Below are positions 57,632 through 64,000 of a stretch of DNA of 64,000 bases, piece by piece. The notes under the pieces are model-generated. The model did no database searches. It was not told where the DNA came from and saw only the letters and a list, made by a program, of their open reading frames with translations. This stretch comes from Stenotrophomonas maltophilia. Lineage in GTDB: Bacteria > Pseudomonadota > Gammaproteobacteria > Xanthomonadales > Xanthomonadaceae. The stretch covers positions 3,285,001 through 3,349,000 of the forward strand of contig NZ_CP090423.1 in the NCBI RefSeq assembly GCF_023518235.1. Reading direction: 5' to 3'. The first letter of the stretch is position 1. Each line of letters starts with the position of its first letter. The translations under genes were made by a program, and so were the position numbers.

Positions 57632-60600
57632 ATGGCTATCTCCAAGCACACTCCCGCCCTGTTCAACGAAGGCCTGCCGGACCCGCGCCTGCAGCAGTTC
57701 CGCATGCGCCGCCTGCAGGTGCACAACTGGGGCACCTTCAACGGCCTGACCGAAGTGCCGATCGCCGAGCGCGGTTTCCTGTTTGTCGGCCGTTCCGGCT
57801 CGGGCAAGTCGACCCTGCTCGATGCCATGTCCGCGCTGCTGACGCCGCCGGCCATCGTCGATTTCAACGCCGCCGCGCGTGAAGCCGAGCGCAGTGGCCG
57901 CGACCGAAACCTGGTGTCCTATGTGCGTGGCGCCTGGGCCGACCAGCAGGACAGCGGCACCGGCGAGATCGCCACCCAGTACCTGCGCAAGGGTGCCACC
58001 TGGACCGCACTGGTGCTGGAGTACCGCGCTGGCGATGGCCGCGTGGTCAGCCTGGTGCGCCTGCTGTGGATCTCCGGCAACGGCACCTCGGCCGGTGACG
58101 TGCGCAAGCACTACATGATCGCCGAGCGTCCGTTCGACATCGCCAAGGACCTCGGCGGCTTCGACCTGGACCTGCGCAAGCTCAAGCAGAAGCTGGCCGA
58201 CCTGCACCACTTCGACACCTTCTCCGGTTACGCCGAGCGCTTCCGCGACCTGCTCGGCATCGACAACGAGATGGCGCTTCGCCTGCTGCACAAAACGCAG
58301 TCGGCCAAGAACCTGGGCGACCTCAACGTCTTCCTGCGCGACTTCATGCTCGACACGCCGAAGACCTTTGACGCCGCCGAGCGCCTGGTCAGCGACTTCG
58401 CCGAGCTCGATGGCGCGCACCAGGCCGTGGTCACCGCGCGCCGCCAGGTGGAGACCCTGCTGCCGGCACGCGCCTACTACAACGACCTGAAGAGCATGCA
58501 TCGCCAGCGCGGCGACGACGAAGCGCTGAAGCTCGGCGTCGACAGCTTCCGCGAAAGCCGTCGCCAGGCGCTGATTGAAGCGCGCCTGCGCGAGATGGAC
58601 GTGCGCGACCGCGGCCTGCTCGGCGAAGAAGCCCAGCGCCGTGCCGCACTCGACAACCACACCGAACGCCTGGCCGAACTGGAACTGCAGCGTCGCCAGC
58701 AGGGCGGAGAGCGCATCGAGGAACTGGAGCGCGAGCAGGGCCGCGCCGAGGCCGAGCGCGACCGCCGCCAGGCCAAGCGCGAACAGGCTCGCGAGGCCGC
58801 ACAGCAGCTGCAGGCCGAGCTGCCCGACGATGCCCACGGCTTCGCCGAGCTGGTCGAGCGCGCGCAGAACGAACTGCAGGACCGCCAGCGCGCCTCGGCG
58901 GCACTGGACGATGCCATCAGCGACCGGCTGGGCGGCAAGCGCGATGACGAGCGCCGCTTCGGTGAAGTGCGCCTTGAGCTGGAGGCGATGCAGCGCACGC
59001 CGTCCAACATTCCTGCGCCGATGCAGAAGCTGCGCGCGCGCCTGGCCGAGGAAACCGGCATCGCCGAAGCGGCGTTGCCGTTCGTCGGCGAGCTGATCCA
59101 GGTCCGCTCGGAAGAACAGGGCTGGCAGGGCGCCATCGAACGTGTGCTGGGTGGCTTTGCGCTGTCGCTGCTGGTCGATGACAAGCACTACAACGAGGTG
59201 GCCGAGTGGGTGAATCGTACTCACCTGGGCATGCGCTTCACTTATTACCGCGTACGCCGCAACGATGAAGCGTTCGCCCGCGAGCCGTCGGCCAAGTCGC
59301 TGCTGCACAAGCTGGAGCTGCGCGACCACGTGTTCGAAGGCTGGCTGCGCCGTGAACTCGGCAAGCGCTTCGACTACGAGTGCGTGGATGCCAAGCAGCT
59401 GCGCAACGTCGACCGCGGCATCACCCGCGAAGGCCAGGTCAAGCATCCCGGTGACCGCTTCGAGAAGGACGACCGCAGTGCCGTGGGTGACCGCCGTCGC
59501 TGGATCCTCGGCTTCAACAACCACGACAAGGTCGGCGCCTTCGAGCGCGAAGCGCAGGAACTGGCCAAGCGCATCGCCGGCTGCGAGACCGACATCGCGC
59601 GCCTGCGTGGCCAGCGTGACCGCGACAACGAACGTCGCCTGGCCTGCCACGAGCTGGTCAGCATCAACTGGAACGAGATCGACATCGCCGCCCCGCAGCA
59701 GCGCCTGAGCGATATCGAAGCGACCCTGCGCGATCTGCGCGAAGGCAACGCCGACCTGGCCAAGCTGGCCAAGCAGATCGACGCGGTGCGCGCCGATATC
59801 GAGCAGTCGCGCCGCACCTATGAAGACGTCCGCGTCGAGCGTGGCCAGCTGGTCAAGGAACGCGATCGGCTCGACCGCGCGCGCCAGCAGAGCCGTGCGC
59901 TGGTGCTGCCGACCCTGGCCCAGGAGCAGGAAGCCGGCCTGGCCGAGCGCCTGCAGGAGCAGGGCCCGCTCAGCCTGGAAACGCTGGAGGCGCACATGCG
60001 CCAGGTCAGCAATGCACTGAACGAGCAGCTGTCATCCTCGCAGCAGGACCTGAACCGCATCGAGAACCAGCTGGTCGGTTGCTTCCGTCGCTTCATCCAG
60101 CAATGGCCGGAGGAATCGGGCGACTTCACCGTGTCGGTGGCCTCGGCCGAGGACTTCCTGGCCCGCCTCGAGCGCCTGGAACGCGACGGCCTGCCGCAGC
60201 ACGAAGAGCGCTTCTTCGATCTGCTGCAGAACCAGAGCAAGAACAACCTGCTGGCGCTGCAGCGCCACAGTGCCGAGGCCCGCAAGTCGATCGGCCAGCG
60301 CCTGGACGAAGTGAACGCCAGCCTGGAACAGGTGCCGTTCAACCGTGGCACGCTGCTGACCATCGAGCTGAGCGACCGTCGCCTGCCGGAAGTCGGCGAG
60401 TTCCAGCAGCAGCTGCGCGAGGTGCTGTCACAGCAGCAGACTGAACAGCGCGAGCTGGCCGAATCGCAGTTCACCGTGCTGCGCCAGCTGGTCAACCGCC
60501 TCGGCTCGCAGGAAGGCGAGGACAAGCGCTGGCGTGAACTGGTGCTGGACGTGCGCATGCACGTGGAGTTCATCGGCGTCGAGCTGGACGCGGAAACGCG

Positions 60601-61012
60601 CCAGCAGGTCGAGATCTACCGCAGCGGCGCCGGCAAGTCCGGTGGCCAGCGCCAGAAGCTGGCCACCACCTGCCTGGCCGCCGCGCTGCGCTACCAGCTC
60701 GGCGGTGCCGACAGCCAGCTGCCCAGCTACGCCGCGGTGGTGCTCGACGAAGCGTTCGACAAGGCCGATAACGAGTTCACCGCGCTGGCGATGAACATCT
60801 TCGACAACTTCGGCTTCCAGATGGTGGTCGCCACCCCGCTGAAGTCGGTGATGACGCTGGAACCGTTCATCGGCGGCGCCTGCTTCGTCGAGATCAGCGG
60901 CCGTCACGACTCCGGCGTGCTGCTGATCGAGTACGACGAAGAAGGCAAGCGCCTGAAGCTGCCCGAGCGCAGCCGCCAGCAGGCCAGCGAACCGGAAGAA
61001 GCCGAGGCCTGA
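57632..61012 (+). CDS. JetC/MksB-like SMC ATPase
   Basis: This is the SMC-like motor of the complex. The 1126-aa protein has Walker A GRSGSGKST (residues 53-61) and two long coiled-coil stretches (about 290-440 and 650-850) around a hinge-like region (about 460-600). The C-terminal head carries the ABC signature SGGQRQKLATTCLAAAL (about 1003) and Walker B AAVVLDEAFDKAD (about 1034). All ATPase motifs look intact. It is the last gene of the operon: the next gene is convergent, and no JetD (DUF3322/DUF2220 nuclease) gene follows. Confidence 0.9.
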   Translation: MAISKHTPALFNEGLPDPRLQQFRMRRLQVHNWGTFNGLTEVPIAERGFLFVGRSGSGKSTLLDAMSALLTPPAIVDFNAAAREAERSGRDRNLVSYVRGAWADQQDSGTGEIATQYLRKGATWTALVLEYRAGDGRVVSLVRLLWISGNGTSAGDVRKHYMIAERPFDIAKDLGGFDLDLRKLKQKLADLHHFDTFSGYAERFRDLLGIDNEMALRLLHKTQSAKNLGDLNVFLRDFMLDTPKTFDAAERLVSDFAELDGAHQAVVTARRQVETLLPARAYYNDLKSMHRQRGDDEALKLGVDSFRESRRQALIEARLREMDVRDRGLLGEEAQRRAALDNHTERLAELELQRRQQGGERIEELEREQGRAEAERDRRQAKREQAREAAQQLQAELPDDAHGFAELVERAQNELQDRQRASAALDDAISDRLGGKRDDERRFGEVRLELEAMQRTPSNIPAPMQKLRARLAEETGIAEAALPFVGELIQVRSEEQGWQGAIERVLGGFALSLLVDDKHYNEVAEWVNRTHLGMRFTYYRVRRNDEAFAREPSAKSLLHKLELRDHVFEGWLRRELGKRFDYECVDAKQLRNVDRGITREGQVKHPGDRFEKDDRSAVGDRRRWILGFNNHDKVGAFEREAQELAKRIAGCETDIARLRGQRDRDNERRLACHELVSINWNEIDIAAPQQRLSDIEATLRDLREGNADLAKLAKQIDAVRADIEQSRRTYEDVRVERGQLVKERDRLDRARQQSRALVLPTLAQEQEAGLAERLQEQGPLSLETLEAHMRQVSNALNEQLSSSQQDLNRIENQLVGCFRRFIQQWPEESGDFTVSVASAEDFLARLERLERDGLPQHEERFFDLLQNQSKNNLLALQRHSAEARKSIGQRLDEVNASLEQVPFNRGTLLTIELSDRRLPEVGEFQQQLREVLSQQQTEQRELAESQFTVLRQLVNRLGSQEGEDKRWRELVLDVRMHVEFIGVELDAETRQQVEIYRSGAGKSGGQRQKLATTCLAAALRYQLGGADSQLPSYAAVVLDEAFDKADNEFTALAMNIFDNFGFQMVVATPLKSVMTLEPFIGGACFVEISGRHDSGVLLIEYDEEGKRLKLPERSRQQASEPEEAEA

Positions 61013-61031
61013 CCCGGCCGGTTGAACGGGA

Positions 61032-61097
61032 ATGCCGGCCAGCGGCCGGCACTACCGCGGGGTGGGTTCATGACCCGTGCCGGCCGCTGGCCGGCAA
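61032..61097. repeat. SMAG units between jetC and the TauE gene
   Basis: A complete unit atgccggccagcggccggca ending ctac at 61055 is followed by a partial unit gtgccggccgctggccggca (61078-61097) that lacks the GTAG end. This is all the 94-bp convergent gap contains. Confidence 0.78.
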
Positions 61098-61106
61098 CAC
61101 CCCTCA

Positions 61107-61892
61107 TCAACCGCGCAACGTATCCCACGCCATCCGCGCGATCAGCACCACCACCAGGCCCACGAACAGCTTGCGGATGAAGGGCGTGCCGCCCTTCAGT
61201 GCCAACCGCGTGCCCACCACCGAACCGATGATGTTGGCCGCCGCCATCGGCAGCGCGAACAGCCACAGGATGTTGCCGGTCGGCACGAAGAACGAGATCG
61301 CTGCCATGTTGGTGGCCAGGTTCACCACCTTCGACGCGGCTGAGGCGCGGAGGAAATCCAGCCCGAAGAAGCGCACGAACAGGAAGATCAGGAAACTGCC
61401 CGTACCCGGCCCGAAGAAGCCATCGTAGAAGCCGATCGCCGCACCGATGGCCAGCGCGATGGCCAGCTCGCGGCGGCCGATCTGCTGGGGCCGGTGCAGC
61501 GCGCCGAAATCCTTCTTCCACAGCGTGTAGGCCAGCATCGCGATCAGCAGCACCAGCACCAGCGGGCGCACCGCGTCCTTGGGCAGCAGGCTCACCGCCG
61601 TGGCGCCGGCGAAGGAAAACACGAAGGCCGTACCCGCCGCGAACAGCACCGGCTTCCACGGGAAACGCACGTTGCGCGCATAGCGCCACGCCGCCGCACC
61701 GGTGCCGAACATCGAGCTGAACTTGTTGGTGCCGAACAGCATCGCCGGCGTCTGCTGCGGCAGCACCGTGAACAGGCCCGGCAGCTGCACCAGCCCACCG
61801 CCACCGACGGCGGCATCGACCAGGCCGGCGATGAACGCGATCACCACCAGCCACCACAACTCAGGGGGAACCAGTTCCAGCACGGCGATCAA
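61107..61892 (-). CDS. TauE/SafE (TSUP) family membrane permease
   Basis: This is a 261-aa inner-membrane protein with about eight helices, built as two repeats. Signature segments are [20 protein letters not shown] (about 20-39) and, in the second half, [20 protein letters not shown]. The family exports or imports sulphonates, sulphite or other small organic anions. The substrate is unknown. It stands alone between the convergent Jet operon and the divergent ychJ. Confidence 0.9.
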   Translation of the reverse strand: MIAVLELVPPELWWLVVIAFIAGLVDAAVGGGGLVQLPGLFTVLPQQTPAMLFGTNKFSSMFGTGAAAWRYARNVRFPWKPVLFAAGTAFVFSFAGATAVSLLPKDAVRPLVLVLLIAMLAYTLWKKDFGALHRPQQIGRRELAIALAIGAAIGFYDGFFGPGTGSFLIFLFVRFFGLDFLRASAASKVVNLATNMAAISFFVPTGNILWLFALPMAAANIIGSVVGTRLALKGGTPFIRKLFVGLVVVLIARMAWDTLRG

Positions 61893-61964
61893 TCAAGGTG
61901 GGGGCGCGACAGCATACGCCTATCGGTGATGGATGCTGGCCGCGTCCCGCGCGACAATGCCGGC

Positions 61965-62357
61965 ATGAGCCGAACGCCTGCCGATCCCTGCCCCTGTGGC
62001 CTGCCCGCCGACTATGCCGCCTGCTGCGGCCGCTTCCATGCCGGCGCGGCCGCACCCGATGCCGAGCGGCTGATGCGCTCGCGCTACAGCGCCTACGTGC
62101 GCGGCCTGGCCGACTACCTGCGCCAGACCTGGCACCCGGACACCCGGCCTGCCGAGTTGTCGCTGCAGGATGCGCTCGGCCAGCGCACGCAGTGGCTGGG
62201 CCTGACCGTGCACGAACATACGGTTACCGGTGCCGACAGTGCCGAGGTGCGCTTCACCGCCCGCTATCGGGTCGGCGGCGGCAGCGCGGTGAAGATGACC
62301 GAGCACAGCCGCTTCCGGCAGATCGACGGCCGCTGGTACTACCTCGACGCGGTCTGA
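61965..62357 (+). CDS. YchJ family protein (UPF0225) with SEC-C zinc motif
   Basis: This 130-aa protein starts [20 protein letters not shown]. The N-terminal SEC-C-type zinc site (CPCG...CC) is followed by the YchJ NTF2-like domain with [20 protein letters not shown] and a final [14 protein letters not shown]. The function of the family is not settled; SEC-C motifs often bind SecB or ribosome-linked partners. Its 3' end overlaps the convergent diguanylate cyclase gene by 19 bp. The much longer open frame upstream is antisense to the TauE gene. Confidence 0.88.
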   Translation: MSRTPADPCPCGLPADYAACCGRFHAGAAAPDAERLMRSRYSAYVRGLADYLRQTWHPDTRPAELSLQDALGQRTQWLGLTVHEHTVTGADSAEVRFTARYRVGGGSAVKMTEHSRFRQIDGRWYYLDAV

Positions 62358-63634
62358 GCGTCCGCCGACGCGTGCACCTGGTTGCGGCCGGCGCCCTTGG
62401 CCGCATACAGCGCCTGGTCGGCGGCCTTGACCACCGCCAACGGACGCGGGTCGGTGCGGCTGTCGGCCAGCCCGATGCTCACCGTCACCTGCACCACCTG
62501 GCCGCTGCCACCGCGTCCGCGCTGCTGGCGCCCGGCCTCGTCGTCACGGCTGCGCGTACTGCGGTCACGCAGCTGCATTCGGGTGTCTTCGATACGCTGC
62601 CGCAAGGCCTCCACTGCATCCACGCAGGCCGCCGCCGGGCGGTCCAGGAACACTACCGCAAACTCTTCGCCCCCGTAGCGGAACGCCTGGCCGCCGTCGC
62701 CCACCCGCGCCAACCGCGAGGCCACCAGGCGCAGTACATCGTCACCGGTATCGTGGCCATGGGTATCGTTGAATGATTTGAAATGGTCCACGTCCACCAT
62801 CGCGATGCTGAAGGTGCCGCGCGCCCGCTGCAGGGTCTGGTTGAACGCGCGCCGCCCGGGCAGGCCGGTCAGCTCGTCGCGGAAGGCCATGTGGAAGAAT
62901 TCCTGCAGCATCGCGCCCAGCATCAGCAGCAACGCGGCACTGCTCAGCGCGGGCAGCAGCACCGGCTGCAGGAACACCCGCGGCAGCATCCACCACAGGC
63001 ACAGCAGGGCCAGCAGCATGGCCGTGTGCAATGGTCGCGGGTATCGCCATGCGTGCCAGGCCAGCGCGGCGGTGGCCAGCAGGAACAGCAGGGCCGGCAG
63101 CTGCGCCAGCGCGTTCCAGCTGGCCGGGATCCAGGCCCAGTGACGGTCAGACAGAAGATCGTGCATCCCGCGTGGCTGCTGCACCGCAAGCAGCAGGAAG
63201 ATCATCAGCGCCACACCCCACACCACGCCGCGCAGCAGCAGATCGTGACGACGGCGTCCGCGTTCGGGCCATAGTGCCAGCCCGCCGAACAGCAGCGGCA
63301 CCCATGCTGAGACGGCGTGGAAGCGCAGAGGGGTCAACGGGTCGACATGACCACGGCGCAGGTAGCCGCCGACATCCTGGTGCAGCAGAGCGAACACCAG
63401 CGCCACCACCAGCAGCAGGCACAGCGTGCGCATCTGGTGGTAGAGCAGGGCCAGACCTGCACCGAGACAGGCCAGCAGCCAGGGCAGGATGCGCTGCGCC
63501 GGGCTGGCCACGTCCTCGATGCCCAGCGCCATCCACAGCACCAGCACGACCAGCACGGCGGGCAGCACGAACAGGTAATGCGCAGGCTGGCGGAGCGGAT
63601 GCAGGGGCACGCAGGAAGTCCAGTGCGGTGACAA
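62339..63634 (-). CDS. Membrane-bound diguanylate cyclase (GGDEF domain)
   Basis: This enzyme makes the second messenger cyclic-di-GMP from GTP. The 431-aa protein has about seven or eight N-terminal helices (about 18-245, possibly a sensory membrane module) and then a GGDEF domain. [16 protein letters not shown] and [14 protein letters not shown] precede the active-site motif GGEEF (about 332). An RxxD sits seven residues upstream of GGEEF, not the canonical five, so product-inhibition binding is doubtful. A 25-residue Arg/Gly/Ser-rich insert lies before [10 protein letters not shown]. The start is uncertain: TTG at 63634, or GTG at 63610. Confidence 0.88.
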   Translation of the reverse strand: MSPHWTSCVPLHPLRQPAHYLFVLPAVLVVLVLWMALGIEDVASPAQRILPWLLACLGAGLALLYHQMRTLCLLLVVALVFALLHQDVGGYLRRGHVDPLTPLRFHAVSAWVPLLFGGLALWPERGRRRHDLLLRGVVWGVALMIFLLLAVQQPRGMHDLLSDRHWAWIPASWNALAQLPALLFLLATAALAWHAWRYPRPLHTAMLLALLCLWWMLPRVFLQPVLLPALSSAALLLMLGAMLQEFFHMAFRDELTGLPGRRAFNQTLQRARGTFSIAMVDVDHFKSFNDTHGHDTGDDVLRLVASRLARVGDGGQAFRYGGEEFAVVFLDRPAAACVDAVEALRQRIEDTRMQLRDRSTRSRDDEAGRQQRGRGGSGQVVQVTVSIGLADSRTDPRPLAVVKAADQALYAAKGAGRNQVHASADAQTASR

Positions 63635-63721
63635 CGCGGCCGCAGCACTGCCGTTAGCGGCGTTGACGCACGCTTCTTGAATGCGAGCCGGTCATCCATG
63701 TGAACGCGGTGACGCCAGACC

Positions 63722-64000
63722 ATGACATCGCACTCACCCGCGGGCGCCGATCCTGCGGCCATGGACAGCGTACCCGTCGCCGTCGCTGCCCCGCAGCGCG
63801 ATCTCGCCCGTCAGTTCGCCCGTGTGCGTAACCGCAGCGTGCAGCTGGCGGCGCCCCTCAGCGCCGAGGACGCCATGCTGCAGAGCATGGCCGACGCCAG
63901 CCCCAGCAAATGGCACCTGGCCCACACCACCTGGTTCTTCGAACGCTTCGTGCTGGCCGGCTTCCCGGCTGCAGCTGCGCATGACCCTGCCTGGGATTAC
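63722..64000 (+). CDS. egtB: Ergothioneine biosynthesis protein EgtB, 5' part only
   Basis: The first 93 codons are visible. They match the N-terminal DinB-like helical domain of EgtB, the iron-dependent sulfoxide synthase of ergothioneine synthesis. [19 protein letters not shown] (about 62-80) holds the conserved metal-binding histidine segment. The ATG at 63722 is chosen; an in-frame ATG at 63761 is also possible. The C-terminal FGE-sulfatase-like domain lies beyond the window, so completeness is unknown. The gene diverges from the diguanylate cyclase. Confidence 0.82.
   Translation, partial: MTSHSPAGADPAAMDSVPVAVAAPQRDLARQFARVRNRSVQLAAPLSAEDAMLQSMADASPSKWHLAHTTWFFERFVLAGFPAAAAHDPAWDY

Overview
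The window is a GC-rich, tightly packed piece of a gammaproteobacterial core chromosome spanning the replication origin. It almost certainly comes from the Stenotrophomonas maltophilia complex (family Xanthomonadaceae). Three things point there. The order mnmE - 'orf900' - yidC - rnpA - rpmH - dnaA - dnaN - recF - gyrB is the one described for Xanthomonas campestris. A tonB-exbB-exbD1-exbD2 cluster follows. Short palindromic repeats beginning with GTAG (the SMAG repeats of S. maltophilia) sit between many genes. There is no integrase, transposase, tRNA, rRNA or CRISPR array, and nothing suggests recent horizontal transfer.

Layout. 1-6441 (minus): partial cardiolipin synthase, two exbD genes, exbB, tonB, a periplasmic TPR protein, an M48 metalloprotease and a CPBP membrane protease. 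6507-13816 (minus): gyrB, recF, dnaN, dnaA. A 935-bp gene-free gap lies between recF and dnaN, the oriC candidate lies between dnaN and dnaA, and perfect or near-perfect ParB sites (parS) lie in and around recF and dnaN. 14072-20612 (plus): rpmH, rnpA, yidC, a large lipoprotein joining a polysaccharide deacetylase, a caspase-like domain and TPRs, then mnmE. 20750-34294: mixed metabolism and transport (GlpQ-like phosphodiesterase, rhomboid, TerC with a yybP-ykoY manganese riboswitch, RlmI, M19 dipeptidase, amino-acid permease, LysE exporter, a divergent LysR/quinone-oxidoreductase pair, GST, RmuC, a Cys-rich lipoprotein).

34495-48313: a glutathione peroxidase, the complete mlaFEDCBA lipid-transport operon (minus) and the complete recC-recB-recD operon (plus). 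48420-54137 (minus): an orphan small protein and a MarR-controlled tripartite efflux operon (DUF1656, HlyD, NodT, FUSC). 54734-61012 (plus): folE, then a JetA-JetB-JetC (MksF-MksE-MksB/Wadjet-like) SMC operon without the JetD nuclease gene. 61107-64000: a TauE/SafE permease, YchJ, a membrane diguanylate cyclase and the start of egtB.

Functionally, the window combines origin firing and segregation (dnaA, dnaN, parS, a condensin-like Jet/Mks complex), repair (recF, recBCD, rmuC), the ribosome and membrane insertion (rpmH, rnpA, yidC, mnmE), and envelope maintenance (TonB, Mla, M48, rhomboid). The least explained items are the deacetylase-caspase-TPR lipoprotein, the nuclease-less Jet operon beside the origin, the recF-dnaN gap, and two repeat families other than SMAG. 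Functions are read from motifs and remembered family knowledge; no database search was run.
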